From Clostridiales bacterium (GTDB lineage: Bacteria; Bacillota; Clostridia; Christensenellales; Aristaeellaceae): a stretch of 64,000 nt of DNA. The stretch is from contig JALFVL010000025.1 in assembly GCA_022787165.1 (NCBI GenBank), positions 57,810 to 121,809 of the forward strand. Reading direction: 5' to 3'. A model generated the notes under the pieces. That model was not told the DNA's origin and made no database searches. It worked only from the letters and a program-made list of their open reading frames with translations. The position numbers and the translations under genes were made by a program. Below, in pieces: positions 1 to 8,458 of the stretch (its first letter is position 1; each line of letters starts with the position of its first letter).

Positions 1-2
1 GC

Positions 3-566
3 AATATCCTCATCCGCTTTGCGCCGGAGGACTTTCTTGAGCGCCTGTTCCCCGGCGACGCGGACAAGCAGCGCGCGATGCTCCGTCAGGTCTACCGCGG
101 GCCGTACTGGCCGGAGTTTGACCGCGGGACGATCGAGTATGAGGATGCCGCGCGGCGCCTGAGCGCGCAGTTCGGCGGCGCCTACGGGGACTACATGCAC
201 GCCATCACCGGCTGGATCGAGCTCAAGGAGCCCATCGAGGAGGGCTGGCGTGCGGCAGGGCGATGCCGTCGCGCGGGCAAGCGGCTGCTCCTGCTCTCCA
301 ACTATCATCGCGTGGCGTATGCCCGGCTCAGGGAGAAATTCGCGGATCGCTTTGCGCTTTTCGACGGCGGCTGCATCTCCTGCGACTGCCATTTCAACAA
401 GCCGGAGCCGGAGATTTATGAGACGCTGATCCAAGGCTTTGATCTGGAGCCGGGCCGGACGCTCTTCATCGACGACACGCTTGCAAACGTCGAGGGCGCG
501 ATGAACGCGGGCATTCACGGCTTTCACATGGATGAAAAGGGCCGGATGGATCGTTTCTTTCTATGA
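3..566 (+). CDS. HAD-superfamily hydrolase, 5'-truncated by window edge
   Basis: The reading frame is open from the first bases of the window, so the N-terminus, with the nucleophile motif DxD, lies outside. The visible 187 residues show the later HAD motifs: the motif II Ser in LLLLSNYH, the motif III Lys in FNKPEPEIYE, and the motif IV acidic pair in TLFIDDTLANVEGA, followed by the usual GAMNAGIHGFH tail. This is the HAD-IA (YihX/2-haloacid dehalogenase-like) layout, normally a cytoplasmic phosphatase acting on small phosphorylated metabolites. The substrate cannot be inferred. The next gene starts 58 nt downstream. Confidence 0.85.
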   Translation, partial: NILIRFAPEDFLERLFPGDADKQRAMLRQVYRGPYWPEFDRGTIEYEDAARRLSAQFGGAYGDYMHAITGWIELKEPIEEGWRAAGRCRRAGKRLLLLSNYHRVAYARLREKFADRFALFDGGCISCDCHFNKPEPEIYETLIQGFDLEPGRTLFIDDTLANVEGAMNAGIHGFHMDEKGRMDRFFL

Positions 567-624
567 AGGATTGGAAAGCGGGCCGTGGGCGGGCAAGCGC
601 GCGGCTTTATGGAGGCGAGAGAAG

Positions 625-1563
625 ATGACAAACGGAAAGAGGGCGGCGCTGTTGGCGGCGCTGCTGGCGGCGGCGATGGCGGTCTGCCCGGCGTCGGCGG
701 AGACGGAGGCGGGCGCGCCCGCGATGCTGGGCGTGCAGGTCAGGGACACGCCCGCGCCGCAGACCCCCGTGCCGGGGGAGAGCGTGTCCAGCGCTGCGGA
801 GGCGACCTCCGATGAAGCGGAACCGATTTCGCAGGAGCAGATCGAGGCTGCGGGCCTGGGCGAGCGCATCCTGATGCGCGGCATGGAGGGCGATGACGTT
901 GCGCTGCTGCAAAGGCGTCTCGCGGAGCTGGGCTATTACACGGGCGAGATCGACGGCGTGTTTGGCCTGGGCACGCGCACGGCGGTCTACGCTTTCCAGC
1001 GCGTCCACAAGCTCGAGAAGGTCGACGGCAAGGTTGGGCCGGAGACGATCGGGCGCATGTTTGCGCAGGATGTCGTCGCGCAGCCGACGCCCACGCCCAG
1101 CCCGACGCCGACTCCGGAGCCTACGCCCGATCCGACGCCGACGCCTGTGCCGACGCCCGAGCCGACGCCCACGCCCGACGCGGCCAACGCACCCTTCGCG
1201 CTGACGGAGGCAGAGCTCTATATCAATGACACGCCCACGACGCTGATGCTCGGTCAGGACGACGCGGGTGAGCGGCTCTATCCGCTTTGCGGCGTGATGG
1301 GCAAGCTCGGCTATGAGGCCGCGTATGCCGCGGGCTGCTGGCAGCTCGTTCGGGAGGAGGACGGCAGCGAGATCGCCCTGATGACGGCGGGGGAGACGGG
1401 CCTTTGCGAGGGGGCAATGGGCTCTGTTGACGGCGTCGTCTTCCTGACGGATGCGCAGAGCCGCGTTTACGCTTACGCAGGGGAGGCCTGGGTGAGCACG
1501 CCGCTGCTTGAGTCGCTCGGCGTGACCGTGCTTGATGTGAATGGCACGCCGGTCATCCATTGA
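625..1563 (+). CDS. Exported peptidoglycan-binding domain protein with Thr-Pro linker
   Basis: The start is the ATG at 625, preceded by GGAGG at 611-615. Upstream in-frame starts lack a ribosome binding site and would bury the signal peptide. Of 312 residues, 1-25 are a Sec signal peptide ending CPASA, and 84-146 are a PG_binding_1 repeat (GDDVALLQRRLAELGYYTG, then GTRTAVYAFQ). Residues 153-185 form a Thr-Pro/Glu-Pro spacer, and about 190-312 form a C-terminal domain that weakly resembles the copper-amine-oxidase-like stalk domain of Firmicute surface proteins. No catalytic domain is visible, so it is probably a secreted wall-binding protein. A strong terminator follows directly, so it is not cotranscribed with the phosphohexomutase. 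Confidence 0.85.
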   Translation: MTNGKRAALLAALLAAAMAVCPASAETEAGAPAMLGVQVRDTPAPQTPVPGESVSSAAEATSDEAEPISQEQIEAAGLGERILMRGMEGDDVALLQRRLAELGYYTGEIDGVFGLGTRTAVYAFQRVHKLEKVDGKVGPETIGRMFAQDVVAQPTPTPSPTPTPEPTPDPTPTPVPTPEPTPTPDAANAPFALTEAELYINDTPTTLMLGQDDAGERLYPLCGVMGKLGYEAAYAAGCWQLVREEDGSEIALMTAGETGLCEGAMGSVDGVVFLTDAQSRVYAYAGEAWVSTPLLESLGVTVLDVNGTPVIH

Positions 1564-1579
1564 CAGACAGACGCATGAC

Positions 1580-1631
1580 AGCGCTCTGCGCGCGGGACGG
1601 GCAAAACGCCCGGCGCGGGGAGCGCTTTTTG
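1580..1631 (+). terminator. Rho-independent terminator after the PG-binding protein
   Basis: AGCGCTC at 1580-1586 pairs with GAGCGCT at 1620-1626, with further GC pairing inside, and is followed by a T run at 1625-1630. Confidence 0.8.
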
Positions 1632-1771
1632 TGTCTGCACTCCCGGCGGCTCCGCAAGAAAAGCTGCCCGGGCAGGGAGGATTTCTCCCCGCCCGCGAAG
1701 AAAGAAAACACAGCTTGCAGGTGCTGCCGGAGCGGCTGCTCGGGCGGCAGGCATACAAAGGAGGCTGTACC

Positions 1772-3196
1772 ATGATTCGATTCGGCACGGGCGGCTGGCG
1801 CGCCGTGATCGGCGACGAATTCACGCGGGCGAACATCCAGCGCGTCGCGCTGGCGCTGGCCCGGCGCATGAAGCGGGAGGGCGTGCAGGAGCAGGGGCTC
1901 TGCATCGGCTATGACCGGCGGTTTCTCAGCCGGGAATCGGCCATCTGGTTTTCGGAGGTCATGGCGGCGGAGGGGATCCGGCTCTACTTTGTCAACCTCG
2001 CGGCGCCAACGCCGCAGATCATGTTCACTGTTCGCCACATGGGCCTGCCCTATGGCGCGGCTGTGACGGCGAGCCACAACCCCGCGATCTACAACGGCAT
2101 CAAGCTCTTCACGCGCGGCGGCCGCGATGCGACCGAGGACGTGACCGACGCCATCGGCAGGGAGGCCAACGCGCTGGCAGACGGGGAAATACGCATCATG
2201 CCCTTTGAGGAGGCGCTCGCCTGCGGCCGCGTGTGCTTCATCGACCCGCGCGACGCGTATCTGGATTCCATCATGGAGAAGATCGACATGGAGGCTATCC
2301 GCGCGCGCCGGCCGCGCATCGTGCTCGACCCGATGTATGGCGTCAGCCTGACGGGCCTGATGACGATCCTCTTTACCGCGCGCTGCGACGTCGATGTCAT
2401 CAATGACCGGCATGACGCGTTCTTCGGCGGCCATCTGCCCGCGCCCAACCCGGAGACGCTGCGCGACCTTCAGGGCTCCGTCGCCGATCATCACGCGGAT
2501 ATCGGCATCGCGACGGACGGCGACGCCGACCGCCTGGGCATCATCGATGAGCGCGGGCGCTACGTCACGGCCAACGAGGTGCTCGTGCTGCTGTATGACT
2601 ACCTGCTCAAGTACAAGGGCTGGAGGGGCCCGGCCGTGCGCAACATCGCGACGACGCACATGCTCGACCGCGTGGCGGCGGCCTTCGGCGAAGCCTGCTA
2701 CGAGGTGCCGGTCGGCTTCAAGCACATCTCCAGCGCGATGGATGCGCACGACGCGCTCATCGGCGGCGAGTCCTCCGGCGGATTGACGGTGCGCGGCCAT
2801 ATCTCCGGCAAGGACGGCCTGTATGCGGCGTCGCTGCTGGTGGAGATGGTCAGCGTGACAGGCAAGCCGCTCTCCCGGCTGCTGCGCGAGCTGAACGACG
2901 AGTTCGGTCCCTGCTACATGGCGGAATACGACTGGGCGCTGACGGAAAAGAGCCGAGAGCGCATTCATCGGCTGATCATGCTTGAGCGCAGCCTCCCGGA
3001 TTTTGGTATCGAGGTCGAGCGAGTCAGCTACCTGGACGGCTGCAAGGCCTACTTCCGACAGGGCTGGATTATCGTGCGCTTCTCCGGCACGGAGCCGCGC
3101 GTGCGCATCTTCGCGGAGATGCCCACCCGCGAGCAGGCCAACCGGCTTGTCGCGCAGATGGCGGCGTTTGTGGGCCTGCCGTTTGAGGAGAAATGA
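1772..3196 (+). CDS. Phosphoglucomutase/phosphomannomutase family protein
   Basis: This 474-residue alpha-D-phosphohexomutase interconverts hexose 1- and 6-phosphates in the cytoplasm. All four signature motifs are present: the phosphoserine loop TASHNP near Ser101, the metal loop DGDADR near 249-254, the sugar-binding GGESSGG near 330-336, and the phosphate-binding RFSGTEPR near 437. The N-terminus MIRFGTGGWRAVIG is typical. The start is the ATG at 1772, with AAAGGAGG 8 nt upstream; the longer frame has no support. Whether glucose, mannose or glucosamine phosphate is preferred is not decidable here. With hprK, the ROK kinase and beta-phosphoglucomutase nearby, a role in sugar phosphate metabolism fits. 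Confidence 0.92.
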   Translation: MIRFGTGGWRAVIGDEFTRANIQRVALALARRMKREGVQEQGLCIGYDRRFLSRESAIWFSEVMAAEGIRLYFVNLAAPTPQIMFTVRHMGLPYGAAVTASHNPAIYNGIKLFTRGGRDATEDVTDAIGREANALADGEIRIMPFEEALACGRVCFIDPRDAYLDSIMEKIDMEAIRARRPRIVLDPMYGVSLTGLMTILFTARCDVDVINDRHDAFFGGHLPAPNPETLRDLQGSVADHHADIGIATDGDADRLGIIDERGRYVTANEVLVLLYDYLLKYKGWRGPAVRNIATTHMLDRVAAAFGEACYEVPVGFKHISSAMDAHDALIGGESSGGLTVRGHISGKDGLYAASLLVEMVSVTGKPLSRLLRELNDEFGPCYMAEYDWALTEKSRERIHRLIMLERSLPDFGIEVERVSYLDGCKAYFRQGWIIVRFSGTEPRVRIFAEMPTREQANRLVAQMAAFVGLPFEEK

Positions 3197-3203
3197 GCTA
3201 TAC

Positions 3204-3326
3204 GCGCGAAGCGAATATGGGGTCAAGGGGCGAAGTCCCTTGGCAGGTTTGGGCGGCAGCCCAACGTTTCCGTTTATGGCGAAGCCATTTTTTACAAAGC
3301 AGTCAGGGAGCGAAGCGTGACCTGAC
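3204..3326. repeat. Cluster of five short hairpins with GAA-type loops
   Basis: The gap after the phosphohexomutase holds consecutive small inverted repeats: CGC-GAA-GCG (3205-3213), AAGGG/CCCTT around GCGAAGT (3225-3241), TTGGGC-GGCA-GCCCAA (3249-3264), ATGGC-GAA-GCCAT followed by T6 (3276-3293), and GTCAGG/CCTGAC enclosing GCGAAGC (3302-3326). The fourth could act as a terminator. The rest look like a REP/MITE-like unit or a structured RNA. No coding potential was recognised. Confidence 0.6.
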
Positions 3327-3376
3327 GGTGGATGAAATGAAGACTCGAATTGATTTAAGAAGGGTATCAGCCGCCG

Positions 3377-3415
3377 CCCATGACCGAAAAAAACATCGGT
3401 CATGGGTCTTTTTTT
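3377..3415 (+). terminator. Rho-independent terminator before hprK
   Basis: CCCATGACCG (3377-3386) pairs perfectly with CGGTCATGGG (3397-3406) across an A-rich loop, followed by TCTTTTTTT. It separates the phosphohexomutase unit from hprK. Confidence 0.9.
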
Positions 3416-3431
3416 GTGCGCGCGGATACGA

Positions 3432-3437
3432 TATAAT
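3432..3437 (+). promoter_or_regulatory. Probable -10 box of hprK promoter
   Basis: TATAAT sits 28 nt before the hprK start, directly after the preceding terminator. The -35 region would overlap the terminator T tract and has no good match, so the call rests on the -10 box and position. Confidence 0.5.
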
Positions 3438-3465
3438 AAGGAAAACAACGATGAAGGAGAACAGC

Positions 3466-4398
3466 ATGATTTCACCGGAGGAATTTGCCAAGGCACTGGG
3501 CCTGACGGTCATCAGCGGCACGCGCCGTCAGCACGGCATGCGCATCCGTGTGGCGGATCTATGCCGCCCGGGCCTTCAGTTTGCGGGCTATTTTGATGTC
3601 TTCGCCAACGAGCGCCCCCAGCTCATCGGCAAGACGGAGATGGCCTACCTGAACAGCCTGCCCCCCGAGGTGCGCGACCAGCGCCTGGACCGGTATTTTT
3701 CCTATGAGATGCCCTGCATTGTCATTGCGCGGGGCATGCCTTGCCCGCCGGCGCTGCTGCAGCAGGCCGTGCGCCACGGCGTGCCCATCTACGGAACGCT
3801 CTATGAGACCAGCGCATTCACGGGCATGGCCATCGGCTATCTGAGCGAGGCGCTCGCCCCGAGGCAGACCTGCCACGGCGTACTGCTGGATGTGTTCGGC
3901 GTCGGCGTGCTCATCACGGGCGAGAGCGGCATCGGCAAGAGCGAATGCGCGCTGGAGCTCATCAAGCGCGGTCATCAGCTCGTCGCGGACGACGTGGTCG
4001 ATATCTCCCGCGTGGGCAGCAAGCTCGTGGGCGAATCGCCGGAGATGGTGCGCGACTTCATGGAGCTGCGCGGCATCGGCATTGTGGATATCAAGTCGAT
4101 CTTCGGTATCGGCGCGGTGCTGCGGCGCAAGACGATCAACATCGTCATCCACCTGGAGATCTGGAGTCCGGACAAGGACTATGACCGCCTGGGCACCCGG
4201 GAGCAGACGACTGAAATCCTTGGCGTGAGTCTCCCACTGATTGAGATGCCCGTCCGCTCCGGGCGCAACCTCGCGATCATCATGGAGATCGCGGCGCGCA
4301 ACTGGCGGCTCAAGAGCGAGGGCTACAACGCCGTGGCAGAGCTGGACAGGCGGCTCGCCCAGCGCTTCAGCGCGCCGAGGGACGAGGAAGAGGAATGA
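3466..4398 (+). CDS. hprK: HPr kinase/phosphorylase
   Basis: HprK phosphorylates and dephosphorylates HPr at Ser46 and so links glycolytic state to CcpA-type catabolite control. The protein has 310 residues, the standard length. It shows an N-terminal HprK domain (about 1-125), the catalytic His in CHGVLLDVFGVG near 138, the Walker A loop GESGIGKSE near 152-160, and the C-terminal signature MPVRSGRNLAIIME near 265. The start is placed at the ATG at 3466, because AAGGAG at 3454-3459 is correctly spaced for it and lies inside the codons of an alternative ATG at 3451. The ROK kinase gene follows after 60 nt. Confidence 0.96.
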   Translation: MISPEEFAKALGLTVISGTRRQHGMRIRVADLCRPGLQFAGYFDVFANERPQLIGKTEMAYLNSLPPEVRDQRLDRYFSYEMPCIVIARGMPCPPALLQQAVRHGVPIYGTLYETSAFTGMAIGYLSEALAPRQTCHGVLLDVFGVGVLITGESGIGKSECALELIKRGHQLVADDVVDISRVGSKLVGESPEMVRDFMELRGIGIVDIKSIFGIGAVLRRKTINIVIHLEIWSPDKDYDRLGTREQTTEILGVSLPLIEMPVRSGRNLAIIMEIAARNWRLKSEGYNAVAELDRRLAQRFSAPRDEEEE

Positions 4399-4458
4399 AA
4401 CGACCCGTTTGGGCTTCATTGGATAACGACTGAAAACGAAAGAAAGAGGGATGTGGAC

Positions 4459-5403
4459 ATGAAGTACATTGGCGTGGATCTGGGCGGCACCGGCATCAAG
4501 GCCGGCGTGGTGACACAGGAGGGTGAGATTCTCTCCAAGGGCTCCAAGCCGACGCGGAATGAGCGGCATTATTCGGAGATCATCGCCGATATTGCTGCGC
4601 TGTGCGAGGAGGTCGTGCGCGACGCGGGGCTGACGATGGCGGATATCGCCTCCATCGGCGTGGGCGTTCCGGGCATTTGCGACCCGAAGACCGGCGTGAT
4701 TCCCTTCTGCACGAACCTGGGCTGGCACGAGGTGCCGTTTGTCGAGGAGATGCACAAGCACCTTCCTCTTCCCGTGCAGGTGAGCAACGATGCGACCGTC
4801 GCGGGCTTCGCGGAGTCCATTGCGGGCGTGAGCGCGGGCACGGAGTCGAGCGTCTTTGTGACGCTGGGCACCGGCGTGGGCGGCGGCATCGTCATCGGCG
4901 GGCGTCCGTTCTCCGGCGCGCACGGCGTCGGCTCCGAGATCGGCCACATGATTCTGCAGATGGACGGCGAGCTGTGCACCTGCGGCAACCGCGGCTGCTT
5001 TGAGCGCTATGCCTCCGCCACCGCGATCATCCGCGAGGCGAGAAAGGCCGTCGCCAGTCATCCCGAAAGCGCCATCATGGCCAAATGCGGCGGTGATCCG
5101 GAGAAGATCAACGCGAAGATCGTCATCGACAGCGCCAAGGAGGGCGACGAGACCGGCAAGGCCGTCTTCGCGCAGTATGTCAAGGGGCTGGCGCTTGGCC
5201 TGGTGAGCATCATCAACATCCTCGATCCGGAGGTCATCGTGCTGGGCGGCGGCGTCTCGATGGCGGGCGACTTCCTGCTTGACGCCGTGCGCGAGGCGAT
5301 GAAGCCGTATATTTTCTACAAGACCATGCCCTATGCGCGCGTGGAGCTCGCCCGCCTGGGCGCGGACGCGGGCATCATTGGCGCCGCGCTGCTGGGCCGC
5401 TGA
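4459..5403 (+). CDS. ROK family glucokinase
   Basis: The 314-residue protein begins with the ATP-binding DLGGTGIKAG motif (5-14) and has the ROK signature and zinc ligands in CTCGNRGCFERYAS near 173-186 and GTGVGGG near 140. The domain order and length match Gram-positive glucokinases of the GlcK type, which convert glucose to glucose 6-phosphate in the cytoplasm. The ATG at 4459 is preferred over a GTG at 4453 because AAAGAGGG at 4443-4450 is better spaced. An N-acetylhexosamine kinase cannot be excluded, since ROK specificity is subtle. It lies just downstream of hprK and may be cotranscribed. Confidence 0.9.
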   Translation: MKYIGVDLGGTGIKAGVVTQEGEILSKGSKPTRNERHYSEIIADIAALCEEVVRDAGLTMADIASIGVGVPGICDPKTGVIPFCTNLGWHEVPFVEEMHKHLPLPVQVSNDATVAGFAESIAGVSAGTESSVFVTLGTGVGGGIVIGGRPFSGAHGVGSEIGHMILQMDGELCTCGNRGCFERYASATAIIREARKAVASHPESAIMAKCGGDPEKINAKIVIDSAKEGDETGKAVFAQYVKGLALGLVSIINILDPEVIVLGGGVSMAGDFLLDAVREAMKPYIFYKTMPYARVELARLGADAGIIGAALLGR

Positions 5404-5463
5404 GACGCGCGGGAGGCGGCGCTTCGGGGACACCTGACCCTTTCAGGGCTGAAAAAGCAAACA

Positions 5464-5503
5464 GACATCCCTGCGCATGACGGAAATCATGCGCAGGGAT
5501 GTC
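5464..5503. terminator. Bidirectional terminator between convergent genes
   Basis: A 17-bp perfect stem (5464-5480 with 5487-5503) carries a CGGAAA loop. A-rich sequence on the left gives the T tract for the minus-strand gene, and CTGTTCT on the right serves the plus strand. Confidence 0.9.
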
Positions 5504-5526
5504 CTGTTCTATACAGGCCGTGCGCG

Positions 5527-6813
5527 TCATTTGCGCCCGGGCGCAGCCTGATCGCAGATGTGCGTATAGCCCGGAATCTTCGGGTCGCGGCCAATCTGCG
5601 TGTTGTCCTGCGTGCGGCTTTGCAGCTCGGCGACGGGATGCGGCGCGATCTCGAAGCGATAATCCTGCCCGGACTGGCGGATTGCGCGGTCGATGACGGC
5701 GTGGCTGGCGACGTGCTCCGCCTTGTTGTGTACGGCGCCCTGGTAGACGAAGAACGGGTCGCTCTCGCCAAGCTCCTGCACGGGCGCAGGGCTGTCGTTC
5801 TTGTAGGTGAGCTGCACGGTCGTGAGCACGGAGCGGACGTAGTCGACGTTCGATTCGAGCCGGATGGGCGCCGGGAAGGTTGGGTCAGGGATGAGCTGCT
5901 TCCAGTGCTTGTGCTCAAAGCGGTCGAGCAGCTGCGACGCGCGGTGCAGCTGGGCCAGCTCCTGCTCCAGATGGCGCGTCCAGACGCGGCGGATGTGCTC
6001 GTCCGTCTCCGTCTGCTCGCAGGACCAGTAGAGGTAGCATTCGGTGTATTCGTGCATCAGCAGACCCTCGAGCCATGTCGCGGGAACCGCCTGAAGGGCC
6101 TCATATTGCGTGACGTGCTGCTCCTCAATCATGCCGATCTCCTGATAGAGCTTGCGGCCGACGTCGTTGTCGTAAAACCCGGCGATATTCATATAGTAGT
6201 TCATGGTCTGCTGCTCGGCCGCGGTGATGATCATGGCGGCGAGCTTGTCAAACAGCGGCGCGGTGGCTTGCAGCGCCTGCGGCACGCCGTCCTTCGGGTA
6301 GCGATGCTCACTGATCGTTGGGCGGCCCGGCGTGATCTCGGTGTAGCGGCCGACGAGGCGCTCCGCGTGCTCGCGGGTGTCCGTCTCCATCAGGTTGGCG
6401 TAGCGGTAGAGGTGATCAAAGTCCTCGAGCAGCGCCAGGTCGAGCGCCTGGCGGACCTGCGGCGCGCAGACGCGCTTGGAGAGATGAGCCGTCAGGTCGA
6501 CGGCGAGCTGCTCGTAGCTGATCGTATGCTCGAGCGTCGTCTCGCCGATGGGCTTGAGGCAGGCGAGGCGCTTTTGCTGCTGCTGCTCCGTGCGCCGCGT
6601 CATCGCCAGCTCGCGGCGCAGCTCATGATCCTGCACATGGCGGGCCATCTGATGGGAAAATTTCGCGGCCTCGAACTCCGTGCCGTTCATCAGGATGATG
6701 CGGCATTTTGTGTAGGGATCGACCTCTCGCGGGTCATAGGGCGTCTCATAGAGCGAACAGAAGCTGTCAAACGGTGCGCCCTCGGGCGTGATCTTCTCTT
6801 CAAAAGGGTTCAT
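5527..6813 (-). CDS. Ferritin-like domain protein of unknown function
   Basis: The 428-residue soluble protein starts with MNPFEEKITPEGAPFDSFCS and has AAAAGGAGG correctly placed before the ATG. It is rich in long helices with Glu/His pairs of the diiron type: LLEDFDHLYRYANLME, IGMIEEQHVTQYEAL, and HEYTECYLYWSCEQTE followed by HLEQELAQLH. This suggests a four-helix ferritin-like bundle that could bind two metals. No membrane segment or signal peptide is seen. It is monocistronic, convergent with the ROK kinase and divergent from oadB. A role in oxygen or peroxide handling is possible but is inference only. Confidence 0.65.
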   Translation of the reverse strand: MNPFEEKITPEGAPFDSFCSLYETPYDPREVDPYTKCRIILMNGTEFEAAKFSHQMARHVQDHELRRELAMTRRTEQQQQKRLACLKPIGETTLEHTISYEQLAVDLTAHLSKRVCAPQVRQALDLALLEDFDHLYRYANLMETDTREHAERLVGRYTEITPGRPTISEHRYPKDGVPQALQATAPLFDKLAAMIITAAEQQTMNYYMNIAGFYDNDVGRKLYQEIGMIEEQHVTQYEALQAVPATWLEGLLMHEYTECYLYWSCEQTETDEHIRRVWTRHLEQELAQLHRASQLLDRFEHKHWKQLIPDPTFPAPIRLESNVDYVRSVLTTVQLTYKNDSPAPVQELGESDPFFVYQGAVHNKAEHVASHAVIDRAIRQSGQDYRFEIAPHPVAELQSRTQDNTQIGRDPKIPGYTHICDQAAPGRK

Positions 6814-6923
6814 CGGGATGCCTCCTTTTCATGGCTGTCCTGCAAAGGTTGTCCCCACGGAGCAAAAACCATACGCAGAGGCGGAAAAACGGAAAGAAAA
6901 TCAAAGTAAGCCTATAAAGACGG

Positions 6924-6929
6924 TATAAT
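6924..6929 (+). promoter_or_regulatory. Probable -10 box upstream of oadB
   Basis: TATAAT lies about 95 nt upstream of the oadB start in the divergent gap. No convincing -35 was found 17 bp upstream. Confidence 0.4.
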
Positions 6930-7023
6930 TGAATTAATCCGTCCTTCTTGAATGAATAAGGATGGGAGGATACAATAGAGTTGTCAGGACATTTTCTGCA
7001 AACTGGAAAAAAGAGGGGGATTC

Positions 7024-8124
7024 ATGATGGAGATTCTTGGCAGCCTCGAGGAGCTGAACGTTCGCATGGTCGTGATGTGGGTGATCGGCGCGGTCATGAT
7101 CGATTTGGCGATTCGCAGGGAGATGGAGCCGACGCTGCTGCTGCCGATGGGCTTTGGCTGTATCCTGTGCAACCTGCCGAATTCCGGCGCGGTGGAGGTG
7201 CTTGAGACGCTGTTTCAGGCGGGCGTCGCCAACGAGCTGTTTCCGCTGCTGCTGTTCATCGGCATCGGCGCGATGATCGACTTTGGCCCGCTGCTGGCCG
7301 ATCCCAAGCTGCTGCTCTTTGGCGCGGCAGCGCAGTTCGGCATCTTTTTTACGCTGTCGATGGCGAGCCTGCTGGGCTTTGAGCTGCGCGACGCCGCCTC
7401 CATCGCCATCATCGGCGCGGCGGACGGCCCGACCTCGATCTTCGTGGCCAACGTGCTCGGCAGCCGGTATACGGCGGCGATCATCGTCGCGGCGTATTCC
7501 TACATGGCGCTGGTGCCGATCGTGCAGCCCTTCTGCATCCGCCTTGTGACGACGAAGAAGGAGCGCATGATCCGCATGGAATATACGCCCGGGCAAATCA
7601 GCCGGACAACGCGCATCCTGTTCCCGATCGTCGTGACGATGATCGCGGGGCTGGTCGCGCCGGATTCCGTCGCGCTCGTTGGCTTTCTGATGTTCGGCAA
7701 TCTGCTGCGCGAATGCGGCGTGCTGCGCACACTTTCGGAGGCGGCGCAGAACATCCTGGCCAACCTGATCAGCCTGCTGCTCGGGCTGACGGTTGCCGTG
7801 CGGATGCAGGCCGAGAGCTTCCTTGTCCCGCAGACGCTGATGATCCTCGCGCTTGGCCTGGTCGCGTTCATGTTCGACACGTTCGGCGGCGTATTCTTCG
7901 GCAAGCTCATCAACCTCTTCGCGAAAAGGAAGATCAACCCGATGATCGGCGCGGCGGGCATCTCCGCCTTCCCGATGTCCTCCCGCGTCATCGCGAAGAT
8001 GGCCAAGGATGAGGATCCATACAACTTCATTCTCATGCAGGCGGCGGGCGCGAATGTCGCCGGTCAGGTGGCCTCGGTCATCGCCGGTGGGCTGATTCTC
8101 GCGCTGGTCGGCCCGATGCTCTGA
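7024..8124 (+). CDS. oadB: Sodium ion-translocating decarboxylase beta subunit
   Basis: This is a 366-residue polytopic membrane protein of the OadB/GcdB/MmdB family, the subunit that couples decarboxylation of a carboxybiotin carrier to Na+ export. The conserved functional Asp is in IIGAADGPTSIF near residue 132, and the C-terminal block MIGAAGISAFPMSSRV with AAGANVAGQVASVIAGG is characteristic. Start codons at 7024 and 7027 share the same GAGGGGG ribosome binding site. A small OadG-like gene follows 38 nt later, but no carboxyltransferase (alpha) or biotin carrier gene is in the window, so the substrate is unknown. Confidence 0.93.
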   Translation: MMEILGSLEELNVRMVVMWVIGAVMIDLAIRREMEPTLLLPMGFGCILCNLPNSGAVEVLETLFQAGVANELFPLLLFIGIGAMIDFGPLLADPKLLLFGAAAQFGIFFTLSMASLLGFELRDAASIAIIGAADGPTSIFVANVLGSRYTAAIIVAAYSYMALVPIVQPFCIRLVTTKKERMIRMEYTPGQISRTTRILFPIVVTMIAGLVAPDSVALVGFLMFGNLLRECGVLRTLSEAAQNILANLISLLLGLTVAVRMQAESFLVPQTLMILALGLVAFMFDTFGGVFFGKLINLFAKRKINPMIGAAGISAFPMSSRVIAKMAKDEDPYNFILMQAAGANVAGQVASVIAGGLILALVGPML

Positions 8125-8162
8125 CGAAGCGGAGCGTATGAAGCCGAAAGGAGGAAAGACAC

Positions 8163-8303
8163 ATGCGTTTACAGGTCGAAGCGTTTCTTACGTCGCTTCA
8201 GTTGATGGCCAAGGGCATGCTCGGCATCTTCGCCGTGATGCTGGTCATCATGGGCGTGATCGCGCTGCTGAACCGCTTTACGGCGGAAAAGAAGAATTCT
8301 TAA
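8163..8303 (+). CDS. OadG-related small membrane subunit
   Basis: A 46-residue protein starts with MRLQVEAFLTSLQLMAKGM, with AAAGGAGGAAAGAC immediately upstream. It has one membrane helix (about 18-38, GMLGIFAVMLVIMGVIALL) and a short charged tail. Its position directly after oadB, its size and its single N-terminal helix match the tiny gamma-type subunits that anchor and assemble Na+-translocating decarboxylases. It lacks the longer Pro/Ala-rich tail of classical OadG. It would be missed by a length cut-off in gene finding. Confidence 0.8.
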   Translation: MRLQVEAFLTSLQLMAKGMLGIFAVMLVIMGVIALLNRFTAEKKNS

Positions 8304-8458
8304 CGCTGTCTTGACGGCCCGCAAAGCTGCTGCCCGGGCATCGTTCCAGAAATGCTGCATCAAAGCGCCCCAGGCAAACCGAATTTGGCGCATGCAAGAG
8401 GAAAACGCCCGCAGAGGGCGAATTATGAAAAGCATCGACGAAAGAAGGGGGCCTTGTC

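Noticed and set aside
1085..1185. Tandem DNA repeat of ACGCCC-like units
   Set aside because: It encodes the Thr-Pro-rich spacer of an exported wall-binding protein, so it is coding low complexity.
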